A stretch of 58,092 nt of DNA from Deinococcus marmoris (GTDB lineage: Bacteria > Deinococcota > Deinococci > Deinococcales > Deinococcaceae), in NCBI RefSeq assembly GCF_001949125.1, contig NZ_MSTI01000040.1, forward strand, positions 1 to 58,092, written 5' to 3'. Positions 41,245 to 50,503 of this stretch are shown piece after piece (the stretch's first letter is position 1; every line of letters begins with the position of its first letter). The notes under the pieces were generated by a model that had not been told where the DNA came from, ran no database searches, and saw nothing but the letters and a program-made list of their open reading frames with translations. The position numbers were made by a program, and so were the translations under genes.

Positions 41245-41335
41245 GCACAGCTTGAGAGAAGTCCGGTGTCTGCCTTCTGGTTCCAGAAAGCACAGTCCGG
41301 CACGGTCGCGCCACGGTTCCAGTCCGGTTGCTCAC
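41245..41335 (+). promoter_or_regulatory. divergent cobalamin riboswitch candidate
   Basis: GAAGTCCGGTG at about 41259 matches the box 5' of the P6 stem of the first riboswitch. The second half, TCCGGCACGGTCGCGCCACG then GTTCCAGTCCGG, matches TCCGGCGCTGTCGCGCAACG then GTA..GCCCG. Between them is an extra hairpin TTCTGG-TT-CCAGAA, so P6 looks elongated. It ends in an intrinsic terminator ahead of a ferredoxin gene. Limits and class are inferred. Confidence 0.55.
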
Positions 41336-41437
41336 GTTGCAGCGTTTATCTTGCTTCCGCGTCAGGAGCAGGAGAACGGTCTGCTGCGCTCCGCGCCCTG
41401 CCCTGTCCCGGCCAGACCTGACTCTTCTGTTTCCCAC

Positions 41438-41460
41438 GCGCCCCCGCCGGGCGCTTTTTT
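41438..41460 (+). terminator. intrinsic terminator (attenuator)
   Basis: GCGCCC pairs perfectly with GGGCGC around CCGCC and is followed at once by TTTTTT. It lies 35 bases before the ferredoxin start and after the riboswitch candidate, so it may be the expression platform. It may also end the cobalt operon. Confidence 0.85.
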
Positions 41461-41494
41461 ATTCCCATTCATTCTCCGAGGTGCCGCATGTCGT

Positions 41495-41905
41495 ATGTCC
41501 AGTGAACGCATAACCCCCGAATCCACGCGCGCCCAGAAGTTTCAGGCACTGACCCATTTGCTGATCTGCACGGGCAGCAACTGCGGCGGCCCGCCGCCAG
41601 GGCGCGTCCCCAAGCAGGCCCTGCTCGCGGCCTGGAAAGCCGATTACCTGTGGAAAGCCTGCCACCTGTCGTTCAGCCACTGTCTGGGACCCTGCCACCT
41701 GAAGGGAAATGCCTACGTTTTGCATGGAAGCAGCGTGACCTGGCTGGCCGAATTGGAAGAGGCAGAGTACCTGATGCTGGCCGAGTGGGCAGCGGCCTGC
41801 AAGCGGGAGCGGCGCATCCAGGCGCTGCCACCGCAACTCTCCAGGCACGTCCTGGAGCGTTTCGCTGACCCGGAAACACTGGAGTTTGAACGGCAGGGTT
41901 CCTGA
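41495..41905 (+). CDS. [2Fe-2S] thioredoxin-like ferredoxin
   Basis: A 136-aa protein starting MSSERITPESTRAQKFQALT. Cysteines: C25 and C30 (ICTGSNC), C56, C63 and C67 (SHCLGPCHLKGNAYVLHG). The CLGPC motif equals that of the CobN N-terminal domain. GAGGTG lies about 12 bases upstream; a nearer ATG at 41488 opens only five codons. It may be an electron carrier for cobalt reduction or a cobalt chaperone. The riboswitch/terminator ahead suggests B12 control. Confidence 0.85.
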   Translation: MSSERITPESTRAQKFQALTHLLICTGSNCGGPPPGRVPKQALLAAWKADYLWKACHLSFSHCLGPCHLKGNAYVLHGSSVTWLAELEEAEYLMLAEWAAACKRERRIQALPPQLSRHVLERFADPETLEFERQGS

Positions 41906-42025
41906 ACAATGGGCTGATGTTTCTAGACCTCCGGCCGGCCCAGACCAAGCGCTTTAGAACCGTCCGTGAAGAGAAGGCTCTTCCTGGATTCCAGAGAGCT
42001 GAGTACATCCTGATAAACTGTCGGC

Positions 42026-42948
42026 ATGCTGAGCTTGATTCAGCTCCTGGACGATGAAAAATGCTTCGAGAGCGTGCGGGAACTCCGTTCGCCCGATGGC
42101 GTGACCTGCCCGCACTGTCACGCATCGGGTGTCGTCAAACTAGGCCGGGACGACAGCCAGCGGTTCAGATAGCGAGAACGCTGTCTGAAAGTTCGGTGAC
42201 CTGACCGGCACGGTCTTCGCCGGCCACCACCAGTCCCTCCGATAATGGGGCGCCTTCTTGGTCAGAGCAGCGCCGATGACGATGCTTGACCGCTGTCTTT
42301 ATCTGGTGGGCCTCAATCTGAGCAACCGCCAGATTGCCCACGAGTTCAGCCTGAACGAAGATGATGCTCAGAGCATGACCCTGAGTCTCCGGCAAGGCGT
42401 GGTGGATGCATCCATCACATCCACACTCGCTGGCACGGTCGAGATCGACGAGGTCTATCTCGTGGCGGGGCACAAGGGGCAGAGTGATCTGGTGAGAAAA
42501 ATGTCGGCTTGGACGTAGACGACGTTTGAAGGGCAAGCGAGGACGCGGCACGGCCGTGTCCGACAAGCCACCCGTCCTGGGCATGATCAAGCGAGGTGGT
42601 GGATCACTCGTGCTCCAACTCTGCGCCACCATTTAACAGCGCACCATCCGCCCCCCTATCCTGACCACCATCCAGCCGGGAAGCATGGTCAATACTGATG
42701 AGTACGCGATTGACTCCCGGTTGCCTGAGTGGGGGTTTGCGCACGTCACCGTGAATCACGGTCATCGAGAATTCGCACGCGATGACGACGGTGTTGGCGT
42801 GTGGTGCTTGCGGCGCTCGTGGTTACAGCCAAACAGAGGGATTTCGCAGCGGTGGTTGCCGCTCTACCTCGCCTTCTTCCAAACGATGCACAACATCCGT
42901 TGTCGTGGATTTTCGCTGTTGGAGCCGATGTTAACCCTGCTTCTGATC
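42026..42948 (+). pseudogene. IS1595-family transposase, disrupted
   Basis: The start MLSLIQLLDDEKCFESVREL and zinc ribbon VTCPHCHASGVVKLGR are intact to a stop at 42168. The next frame reads MTMLDRCLYLVGLNLSNRQI and AGTVEIDEVYLVAGHKG (first DDE Asp). After two more breaks come NTDEYAIDSRLPEWGF with VNHGHREFARDDDGVG (later acidic residues) and WLPLYLAFFQTMHN. At least three stops or shifts make it dead. The end abuts R1 copy E. Confidence 0.88.
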
Positions 42949-42950
42949 TC

Positions 42951-43144
42951 ATGCGGATTCCGTTTGTTTCGTGTAGAAATCGGGACAGCGCCGATTCCTA
43001 CGCTCCACGCCCAGCACCCGTTTTTCTCCTTCTCGCCATCGTCACGAACAGACGCCCATGAGGACGCTGCTCCTCTGCGGCGCAGCTCTGCGAGTCCCGC
43101 TCGGATTACGGGTGTTTTCAACACCCTCTAATCGGAGTCCGTAT
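42951..43144 (-). repeat. R1 repeat, copy E (long form)
   Basis: A 194-bp copy in minus orientation carrying the same extra segment as copy B (CCATCGTCACGAACAGACGC through GCGCAGCTCTGCGAGTC). Left end ATGCGGATTCCG, right end CGGAGTCCGTAT. It lies at the 3' end of the broken IS1595 transposase. Confidence 0.9.
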
Positions 43145-43289
43145 CAGCTCCCCGGAACGTGGGATGAGCCCTGAGCAAAACCTGGAAACCCGTCGCCTTC
43201 AGTCGCGGTTCTGACACCCCCCAGGTTTGCCTTGACCACCTTGAGGCAGAGTGGGACAAGCTGGTTTTGCCACCGTAGCTCTTTTTGGT
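43145..43289. other. gap, perhaps transposase debris
   Basis: A plus-strand frame (TPQVCLDHLEAEWDKLVLPP) resembles the end of an IS630/IS5-like transposase but is too short to be sure. Otherwise nothing is seen. Confidence 0.25.
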
Positions 43290-45002
43290 CTACTTCTTCG
43301 CCAGTTCCGCCCAGGGGAGGAAGGTCAGCGGGTTATACCCAGCTTTGGTCAGCGGCGCGCCGCTCAGTCGACTGCTGTACATCAGGTATTTGACCTCCTG
43401 CGGCAGGTAAATCACCGGGGCCAGATCGTGCGCGCGGCGGCCCACCTGGCTGTAGAGCTTGTTGCGCTCGGCCGTGTCGATGGTGGCCCGCGCCTGATCA
43501 AGCCACTTGTCGATGGTGGCATCCTTGAAATTCGAGCGGGGGTAGAACCAGCCGCTACTGCTGTAAAAGGTGTACATGAAGTTGTCCGGGTCCGCGTAGT
43601 CCGGCGACCAGCTCAGGACGGTCATGGGTTCCATGCCCTTGCCCGCGTCTACCGAGAGTTCGCTGGCCTGCTTGGCCTGCAAGTTCATCTTGAATTTGGG
43701 ATTCAGGGCCTCGACGCTCTGCTTCAGAAACTCCAGCGCCGTCTGGGACGAGGTGCTGCCCGCGCGGTAATTGGCCGTGAAGGTGAAGCCGTTCTTCCAG
43801 ATGTTGCCGCCAAAGGCGCGTTTGAACGCCGCCTCCGCCTGCTTGGGATCGTACTTGTAGACGCTGATCTTGGGGTCATAGCCGGGAAAGGTGGTGGGCA
43901 GCATCATGGTCAGCTCTACGCCCCGGCCCTTGAACACGTCCTTGGTGTACTGGGCGTAGTTGAACAGATACGCAAAGGCGCGGCGCACGTCGGCGTCACC
44001 AAAGAAATTGGCGGGAATGCCCTGACCGTCCAGCTTGCCGCTGCCCAGCAGCGCGGAGTTCTTGATGTTCTCGTTCATGAAAATGGCAACCGTGTTGGTG
44101 TTGGGCAAATCATCCACCCAGGTGACGCCGGGCTTGCCCTTGAGCTGGGCCTCGTCCACTGCGCGCCCACCGCCGTCGATCATGTCCGCGTCGCCGCGCA
44201 GGAACGCCTGCTGGCGTGCGGCCAGTTCCGGCACCTTCTGACGCACGACATTTTTGATGCTCGGCTTGCCGCCCCAGTAACTGTCGTGCGCTGTGAACAG
44301 CATGGAACTGGCGTCTTGACGCACCAGCTTGTAAGGACCCGTTCCATTGGGTTTCTTATTCAGGGCGCTGCCGGACACGTCCTTGCCCACCCAGCTCTTC
44401 CAGGTGGCTTCGGTGCCGTCCCACTCACCGATGCTGGCCGAGTACTTGCGGTCCAGGATGCCCTGACCGACGTAGGCGATCTTGGACAGGAAAGCGGGGT
44501 CCACTTTGGGGAGGCTCAGGACCAGTTGACCCTGGCCGTTACACTTGGCGGCGGCACTGATTCTGGCCCAGGTGATGGACTTGTCGTCGTTGGCATTGGC
44601 CTGGGTGCCCAGCAGCGATTCGCTCAGGAACCAGTTGCCCGCCGATGATTCGTTGGTGACCAGATTGCGCCTGAAGGTGTATTCGGCGTCCACGCAGGTC
44701 ATCACGTCGCCGTTCTGGAATTTCACGCCCTGTCGCAGGTCGAAGGTGTAGGTCTTGCCGCCGCTTCCAGCGGTCCATTTGGTGGCCAGCGCGGGCACCA
44801 GTTGCTGGAGGCTGCTGCCTTTGTAGGTCAACAGCGTCTCGTACACGTTGACGATCACCGGCGCAGAGATGACGTCGTACATCGCGCCGGGGTCCATGGT
44901 AATGACCTCCGCGCTGGACTGGATCACCAGGGTATCTGCCGGTGAGGCGGCCAGAACAGTTCCCGTCGATAGCAACACACTCAGCACAACCAGGTTTTTC
45001 AT
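43290..45002 (-). CDS. ABC transporter substrate-binding protein, oligopeptide type (SBP_bac_5)
   Basis: A 570-aa exported protein. The signal peptide is [20 protein letters not shown]. The mature start [20 protein letters not shown] is typical of DppA/OppA proteins. Core signatures: [40 protein letters not shown], and [19 protein letters not shown] chose ATG 45002; a TTG-type start a few codons up is possible. No permease or ATPase genes are adjacent, so it must use a system elsewhere or be an orphan. The ligand is unknown. Confidence 0.9.
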   Translation of the reverse strand: MKNLVVLSVLLSTGTVLAASPADTLVIQSSAEVITMDPGAMYDVISAPVIVNVYETLLTYKGSSLQQLVPALATKWTAGSGGKTYTFDLRQGVKFQNGDVMTCVDAEYTFRRNLVTNESSAGNWFLSESLLGTQANANDDKSITWARISAAAKCNGQGQLVLSLPKVDPAFLSKIAYVGQGILDRKYSASIGEWDGTEATWKSWVGKDVSGSALNKKPNGTGPYKLVRQDASSMLFTAHDSYWGGKPSIKNVVRQKVPELAARQQAFLRGDADMIDGGGRAVDEAQLKGKPGVTWVDDLPNTNTVAIFMNENIKNSALLGSGKLDGQGIPANFFGDADVRRAFAYLFNYAQYTKDVFKGRGVELTMMLPTTFPGYDPKISVYKYDPKQAEAAFKRAFGGNIWKNGFTFTANYRAGSTSSQTALEFLKQSVEALNPKFKMNLQAKQASELSVDAGKGMEPMTVLSWSPDYADPDNFMYTFYSSSGWFYPRSNFKDATIDKWLDQARATIDTAERNKLYSQVGRRAHDLAPVIYLPQEVKYLMYSSRLSGAPLTKAGYNPLTFLPWAELAKK

Positions 45003-45213
45003 GTGGGTCAACGGTAGCAACTCCCTGGCCCACTCTGGTGAGTGGGGAACAGAACAAGAGGTCAGTTCAAAGACTGACGCGGTAGTCAGGGCTGTACCTG
45101 GCGCTGCGTTTCTGTGCCCGTATTAGCTGTATTAGGAAGAGAGCTTCCACAGGAACGCGCACCAGACGACTGTCTTTTCCTGCGTGGCCGACGTGAACCG
45201 TGTGCGCAGCACA
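45003..45213. other. gap before aminotransferase relic
   Basis: No gene is seen. The SBP promoter should lie here on the minus strand, but no clear pair of boxes is visible. Confidence 0.35.
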
Positions 45214-45819
45214 GCATCGTCTTGGTGGCCGATGAAATCCAGTCGGGAATTGGGCGGACCGCAACCTTCTACGCCATTGAACACAGCGGTGTGGAGCCAG
45301 ACCCGATCCTGCTGGCCAAGAGCGTGGGCGGGGGGCTGCCGATCTCAGCGGTGCTTGATAGGGCTGAGATCGCCGACGCGCCCGCACCGGGCAGGCTGGG
45401 CGGCATCTGCGCGGGGAGTCCCCTGGCCTGCGCCGCGAACGCGGTCCCTGATGTGTCTTCGACGAAGGGGAGTGGCTGCCCCAGGCCGCCGTGCTGGGAG
45501 AACGCCTGCGAACTGGACTGGACCGGAGGTGGCCGCCCTGTGTCGGCAGATCGGGCAGGTGCGAGGCACAGAATCGATGATGACCATTGAATTGGTAGAG
45601 GACCCAGAGGGCGGCCCCCGCCAATGCGATCCCAGAAAAATTGTCGAACAGGCGCGTGAACACGGGTTGCTGCTGCTCAAGACTGACATGTCGGCCAACA
45701 TGATCCGGGTGCGGGTGCCCTGGACCGCCACCTCACAGGATGTGAGCGACGGACCAGAGAGGTTGGGCGAGGCGATGGACGCTGCCGGGTTAAGCAGACA
45801 CAGCGCGGCGTCGCTGTAG
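45214..45819 (+). pseudogene. class III aminotransferase (GABA/beta-alanine type) relic
   Basis: SIVLVADEIQSGIGRTATFY carries the PLP-binding Asp. ILLAKSVGGGLPISAVLDRA includes the PLP Lys. The frame shifts near 45450 (VFDEGEWLPQAAVLGERLR) and again near 45560 (MTIELVEDPEGGPRQCDPRK, then ANMIRVRVPWT). The first half of the protein is missing. Neighbours suggest it once served beta-alanine or GABA breakdown. Confidence 0.85.
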
Positions 45820-45967
45820 ACAGCCGCCTCATCTCAGCCTAAGCTGTTGCCCACTAAAGAAATCCACTTCAGCTTCCCAGGTGAAGGCTTTCCTTTATGG
45901 CTGCGGAACGTCTCCGCAGGCAGCGGCACTTCAAGTTCTGGTCCCAGCATTCCCGGGAGAATCAAAA

Positions 45968-46753
45968 ATGAAGCGAATGAAGACGGCAGTCGGCGGATTG
46001 ATGTTGGTTTCTCTCCTTCTCGGTGCGGGCGCTCAGGCGCAGGACACGATCAATGTCGGGGCCAACATCGGGAATGTGCCCTGGGAATTTCAGGATGCCA
46101 GCGGGGCCAACGTGGGCTTCGAGATCGACCTGGTCACGGAAATCGCCAAGAATCTGGGCAAGAAGGTCAACATCGTCAACACGCCCTTCAACGGCCTGTT
46201 CGCCGCTGTGCAGTCGGGGCGCATTGACGTCGCCATCTCCAGCATCACCGTCACGAAAAAGCGCCTGGAAACCGTGTCGTTCACGCAGCCGTATTACGAC
46301 TCGGATCAGTCTCTGACCGTCGCCAGCGGCAGCACCCTGGCCAACGTCAGCGCGTTCAAGGGCAAGACCGTGGGCGTGGACACCGGCTCGACGGGCGCGA
46401 TATGGGCCACCGCCCACCAGGCCCAGTACGGCTACAAGATCCGCGAGTACACCGGGCTGAACCCGGCCATGCTCGACCTCAAGGCCGGGCGCATCGAGGG
46501 TTATATCTCCGATATCCCGGCTTTGCAGTACTACGCCAAGGTCACGGGCGGTGTCAAAGTGGTGCAGCGCCTCAAGACCGGCGAGCAGTACAGCATGATG
46601 TTCGCCAAGGACAGTCCGCTGGCCGCGCAGTTCAACGCCCAGCTCGACATCCTGAAAAAGAACGGCGCCGTGTCCAAGCTGTACCAGAAATGGTTCGGGG
46701 CCGTGCCGGAAAAGGACACCTCCACCATGACCGTTCTGCCGATGCCCAAGTAA
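45968..46753 (+). CDS. polar amino acid ABC transporter binding protein (family 3)
   Basis: A 261-aa exported protein. The signal peptide is MKRMKTAVGGLMLVSLLLGA, cut after AQA. INVGANIGNVPWEFQDASGA and GFEIDLVTEIAKNLGKKVNI are the family-3 start. DVAISSITVTKKRLETVSFT and KTVGVDTGSTGAIWA are ligand-site regions. It delivers an amino acid or related zwitterion to the permease encoded 29 bases downstream. A GGGAGAATC precedes the ATG. The upstream leader has a TGCGGA/TCCGCA hairpin at about 45900. Confidence 0.93.
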   Translation: MKRMKTAVGGLMLVSLLLGAGAQAQDTINVGANIGNVPWEFQDASGANVGFEIDLVTEIAKNLGKKVNIVNTPFNGLFAAVQSGRIDVAISSITVTKKRLETVSFTQPYYDSDQSLTVASGSTLANVSAFKGKTVGVDTGSTGAIWATAHQAQYGYKIREYTGLNPAMLDLKAGRIEGYISDIPALQYYAKVTGGVKVVQRLKTGEQYSMMFAKDSPLAAQFNAQLDILKKNGAVSKLYQKWFGAVPEKDTSTMTVLPMPK

Positions 46754-46782
46754 TTGCGCGCCACTGATAGCAGGCGAGGACC

Positions 46783-47457
46783 ATGAAGCTGCTCGAGACC
46801 TTTTTCAACCTGAACGTCCTGGACTCGGCGCTGCCCGCCCTGCTGCGCGGCCTGCTGATCACCCTCGAACTGGGGGTGGTCAGCGCTGTTGTGGGCACGC
46901 TGCTTGGTCTGGTGGTGGCGCTGCTGGGCCTCTACGGACCACGCTGGCTGCGCTGGTTGGTGCGCTTTTACATCGACGTGCTGCGCGCCATGCCGCTGCT
47001 GGTGTTCATGGTGCTGATTTATTACGCCCTGCCGTTCGTCAAAATTCTGCTGCCCGCCTTCACCTGCGCGGTGCTGGCAATCTCGCTGATCGCCTCGGCA
47101 TACGTGGCCGAGATCATCCGCTCCGGCATCGAGGCCATTCCTGTCGGCCAGTTCGAGGCCGCGCGCTCGCTGGGACTGCACGGCTGGGATGTGATGCGCT
47201 CGGTGATCTTGCCCCAGGCGCTGCGCATCGTGGTGCCGCCACTCACCGGGAACGCCATCTCGATCATGAAGGATACCGCCATCGCCTCGGTGGTGGCGCT
47301 GCCTGAACTGCTGCAGCAGGCCACCTCGCAGCAGGCGCTGTCAGCCAATCCCACACCGCTGGTGGGCGCGGCGCTGATCTACGTGATCTTGCTGTTTCCA
47401 CTCGTCCGTCTGGTCAGCCGCTTCGAGGCCCGCAGCAAGCAGCGCGCTGCCCGCTGA
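46783..47457 (+). CDS. polar amino acid ABC transporter permease (HisM/GlnP type)
   Basis: A 224-aa membrane protein with five segments. ALLRGLLITLELGVVSAVVG is the N-terminal family signature. EIIRSGIEAIPVGQFEAARS carries the EAA ATPase-docking loop, and LPQALRIVVPPLTGNAISIM follows. One permease is enough for a homodimer. No ATPase gene is found in the locus, so it must borrow one. GGCGAGGACC precedes the ATG. Confidence 0.93.
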   Translation: MKLLETFFNLNVLDSALPALLRGLLITLELGVVSAVVGTLLGLVVALLGLYGPRWLRWLVRFYIDVLRAMPLLVFMVLIYYALPFVKILLPAFTCAVLAISLIASAYVAEIIRSGIEAIPVGQFEAARSLGLHGWDVMRSVILPQALRIVVPPLTGNAISIMKDTAIASVVALPELLQQATSQQALSANPTPLVGAALIYVILLFPLVRLVSRFEARSKQRAAR

Positions 47458-47508
47458 AGATGAAGCAGACCGCATAGCGCCCCATCTTTGACTTTAAAGG
47501 ATTGCCCC

Positions 47509-48762
47509 ATGACCACGCTTCCCGCTTCCACCTCACCCACCGTTTCACCGCTGGAGCCGCACCTCGACTTCATCCGCTCCCAGTTTCCGGCGCTGGACAG
47601 TCCCTGGGCCTTTTTCGACAACGCCGGCGGCTCGCAGGTGTTGCGTGGCGTGGCCGAGCGCGTCAGCGATTACCTGCTCAGCACCAGCGTGCAGCTCGGG
47701 GCCAGCTACGCCGTGTCCCAGCAGGCCAGCGCCCGTGTTGAGGCGGGCGTGCAGGCGGCGGCCCACTTTATCCATGCTGCCGATCCGCGCGAGGTGGTCC
47801 TGGGGGGCAGCTCCACGCAACTCGTCGCCAACCTGGCCTCGTCGATGGGCGAATTCCTGAAAGCGGGCGACGAGATCATCGTCACCGACACCGATCACGA
47901 GGCGAACGTGGGGGCCTGGACGCGGCTGGGATCCCGCGGCGTCAAGACGCTGATCTGGAAGGTCAACACGCAGACGCTAGAACTTGATCTGGACACGCTG
48001 GAAAGCTTGATGACAGAACGCACGCGGCTGGTCTGCTTCACGCATGTCTCGAATGTGCTGGGGACCATCAACCCGGTGGCGCAGATTACCCGCTTCGTAC
48101 ATGAGCGCGGCGCAAAGGTCTTCGTGGACGGCGTGGCCTACGCGCCACACCGACAGGTCGACGTTCAGGCGTGGGATGTGGATTTCTACCTGTTCAGTTG
48201 GTACAAGGTCTATGGCCCGCACATCTCGCTGCTGTTCGGCAAGCTGGACGCCCTGCTGGAACTGCCCAGCATCAACCACTTCTTCGTCTCTCCGGATGCG
48301 GCGGCCTACCGCCTTCAACCCGGCAACCTCAATTACGAGCTGACCTACAGCCTGACGGGCGTGACCGAGTATATGGATGCCCTCCAGTCGCGGCTCGGTG
48401 TGGACAGTCTCGGCGGCGTGTTCGACGCCTTCGCCGCGCACGAGGCCATGCTGGCCGGGCGGCTGCTGGACTATCTCGCTGGCAAACCCAGGGTCAGGAT
48501 CATCGGTCACCCGGCAGCAGACCCCCTGGCGCGGGTGGACACCATCAGCTTCGTGGTGGACGGCGTGGCCTCGTCGGAGCTGCCCAGATTTCTGGACGGG
48601 CAACACGTCGCCGTGCGTTATGGACACTTTTACGCCTACCGCCTGATCGAGGCGCTGAACCTGGACCAGACCGAGGGCGTGGTGCGCGTGTCTATGGCCC
48701 ACTACAACACGCTGGAAGAAGTGGACCGCTTGATCGCTGGATTAGAGGCGTTCGGCCTCTGA
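47509..48762 (+). CDS. cysteine desulfurase-like PLP enzyme (aminotransferase class V)
   Basis: A 417-aa protein. ALDSPWAFFDNAGGSQVLRG is the fold-type I start. ADPREVVLGGSSTQLVANLA and VTDTDHEANVGAWTRLGSRG hold the cofactor ring. VDGVAYAPHRQVDVQAWDVD and FSWYKVYGPHISLLFG give the Asp and the PLP Lys. This belongs to the 'cysteine desulfurase-like' branch rather than IscS/SufS, since no catalytic Cys loop is seen near residue 340-360. The substrate is unknown. I chose ATG 47509; a TTG at 47488 is less likely. Confidence 0.87.
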   Translation: MTTLPASTSPTVSPLEPHLDFIRSQFPALDSPWAFFDNAGGSQVLRGVAERVSDYLLSTSVQLGASYAVSQQASARVEAGVQAAAHFIHAADPREVVLGGSSTQLVANLASSMGEFLKAGDEIIVTDTDHEANVGAWTRLGSRGVKTLIWKVNTQTLELDLDTLESLMTERTRLVCFTHVSNVLGTINPVAQITRFVHERGAKVFVDGVAYAPHRQVDVQAWDVDFYLFSWYKVYGPHISLLFGKLDALLELPSINHFFVSPDAAAYRLQPGNLNYELTYSLTGVTEYMDALQSRLGVDSLGGVFDAFAAHEAMLAGRLLDYLAGKPRVRIIGHPAADPLARVDTISFVVDGVASSELPRFLDGQHVAVRYGHFYAYRLIEALNLDQTEGVVRVSMAHYNTLEEVDRLIAGLEAFGL

Positions 48763-48822
48763 TGTGGAGCGGTCTGCGAGGATGAGATCTCAAGCCCCAG
48801 GAGTCAAGATGGAAACCCCCGA

Positions 48823-50196
48823 ATGAGCCTGATCATCAGCGGCGGCACAGTCGTCACGGCAGATGGACGCTTCCAGGCCGACGTGCGCGTGGACGGCGGC
48901 AAGATCACGGCGCTGGGAACGGACCTGGCACAGTCGGGCGATGAGATCATCGATGCCAGCGGCCAGCACGTTCTACCCGGCGGCATTGATGTTCACACTC
49001 ACCTGTCGATGCCCTCGATGGGAACCGTGACCTGCGACGACTATTACACCGGCCAGGTCGCGGCGGCGATGGGCGGGACCACCACGCACCTGGACTTCTG
49101 CATCCAGCCCAGAGGTTCAAGTCTGCGGGCGGCGCTGGACACCTGGCACGGCAGGGCACGGAGTCAGGCGGTCATCGACTACGGCTTTCACGTCGCCGTG
49201 ACCGATCCGCAGCCGGACGTGCTGGACGAGATCGCCGGCCTGCCGGATCAGGGCGTCACGTCCATCAAGCTGTTTCTGGCTTACAAGGACACCCTTCAGG
49301 TGGACGATATGGCGATGTTCCGCTGCCTGGAGCGGGCGCGTGACGCGGGCGTGCTGACGCTGGTGCATGCCGAGAACGGCGACGCCATCGAGGTGCTGAT
49401 GGCCGAGGCGGTGGCGCGGGGCGAGACGGCCCCCAAATACCACGCCCTGACCCGTCCCCCGGAACTGGAGGCCGAGGCCACCGGGCGGGCCATCGCCCTG
49501 GCCGAGGTGCTGGGCGCACCGCTGTACATCGTCCACCTGAGCTGCCGTCCGGCGCTGGCGCGCGTGCGCGAGGCCCAGGCGCGGGGCGCGCGCGTGACCG
49601 CCGAGACCTGCACCCAGTATTTCTTCTTCACCAAGGCCGATCTGGACCGCCCCGGTTTCGAGGGGGCCAAGTGGGTGTGCAGTCCGCCACCCCGCGAGCA
49701 GGAGGACCAGACCGCGCTGTGGGCGGCGGTGGGGGACGGCACCCTGAGCGTGATCAGCACCGATCACTGCCCCTTCCGCTTCGACACCCAGAAAGTCCTG
49801 GGCCGGGACAACTTCACCCTGATTCCCAACGGCGTCCCCGGTATCGAGGAGCGTTTGATGGTGCTGCACCAGGCTGGTGTACGCGGCGGCCACTTCAGCC
49901 TGGAACGGTTTGTGGCCCTGACGGCCACCAATCCGGCCCGCAGCTTCGGTCTGGGTGGGGTCAAGGGCAGTGTCGCGCCGGGCTACGACGCCGATCTGGC
50001 GCTCTGGGATCTGGAGCGCCCGCATACGATCACGGCACAGGCGCAGCACAGCGCCGTCGACTACAGCCTGTACGAAGGGATGGAAGTCCGGGGCATGCCG
50101 GTCACGGTTCTGGTCCGGGGTCAGAAGGTGGTGGACCAGGGCGGGTTGGTGGCTGAACGGGGGAACGGCCAGTTCCTGCACCGACAACGCATTTGA
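48823..50196 (+). CDS. hydA: dihydropyrimidinase / D-hydantoinase
   Basis: A 457-aa amidohydrolase. GGIDVHTHLSMPSMGTVTCD has the HxH metal pair. TSIKLFLAYKDTLQVDD has the carboxylated Lys. VHAENGDAIEVL and IVHLSCRPALARV give the two later His ligands, and STDHCPFRFDTQK the Asp. It opens 5,6-dihydropyrimidines or hydantoins. It is the last gene of the transporter-PLP-hydrolase run. No beta-ureidopropionase or dihydropyrimidine dehydrogenase is present. Confidence 0.93.
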   Translation: MSLIISGGTVVTADGRFQADVRVDGGKITALGTDLAQSGDEIIDASGQHVLPGGIDVHTHLSMPSMGTVTCDDYYTGQVAAAMGGTTTHLDFCIQPRGSSLRAALDTWHGRARSQAVIDYGFHVAVTDPQPDVLDEIAGLPDQGVTSIKLFLAYKDTLQVDDMAMFRCLERARDAGVLTLVHAENGDAIEVLMAEAVARGETAPKYHALTRPPELEAEATGRAIALAEVLGAPLYIVHLSCRPALARVREAQARGARVTAETCTQYFFFTKADLDRPGFEGAKWVCSPPPREQEDQTALWAAVGDGTLSVISTDHCPFRFDTQKVLGRDNFTLIPNGVPGIEERLMVLHQAGVRGGHFSLERFVALTATNPARSFGLGGVKGSVAPGYDADLALWDLERPHTITAQAQHSAVDYSLYEGMEVRGMPVTVLVRGQKVVDQGGLVAERGNGQFLHRQRI

Positions 50197-50230
50197 AGAT
50201 GAGGAACCTGGAAGTCTGGTTCAGGGCCAG

Positions 50231-50503
50231 CTACGGAGCCGTGACCTGTCTCGAAATATGCACGTCCAGCAGATCACCCGACTGGAAAGAGACGTTGCGG
50301 TATAGCACCTCGCCGCCCGCCGTCAGGCCCAGGGTCACGAAGCGCAGCAGTGGGCTGCCCACGGCCACCCGGAGGATGCGGGCCGTCGATGGGTCTGCCG
50401 CCTCGGCGGAGATGCGCGTCGAGGTGGAGGCCAGCGGATCACGCAGGTCAGGGGTCAGGAAGTCGATCACTCCCTGCGTCGGTTCGAAGGACCACCAGGG
50501 CAA
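50231..50503 (-). pseudogene. GntR-family regulator, UTRA-domain remnant
   Basis: VIDFLTPDLRDPLASTSTRI, then VAVGSPLLRFVTLGLTAGGE and VLYRNVSFQSGDLLDVHISR match the last 80 residues of a UTRA ligand-binding domain. The winged helix and half the UTRA are missing. The aldo/keto reductase gene runs into it in another frame at about 50505, so a deletion has joined the two. It was probably the local repressor of the dihydropyrimidinase operon. Confidence 0.8.

Noticed and set aside
41488..41505. Five-codon ORF MSYVQ before the ferredoxin as leader peptide
   Set aside because: It has better ribosome-site spacing than the real start, but nothing about its codons suggests attenuation; the overlap is probably accidental.
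43190..43289. Transposase gene before the oligopeptide-binding protein
   Set aside because: Only about 20 residues look transposase-like, too few to name a family.
45838..45967. Riboswitch ahead of the polar amino acid transporter
   Set aside because: A TGCGGA/TCCGCA hairpin is visible but no known riboswitch core could be matched.
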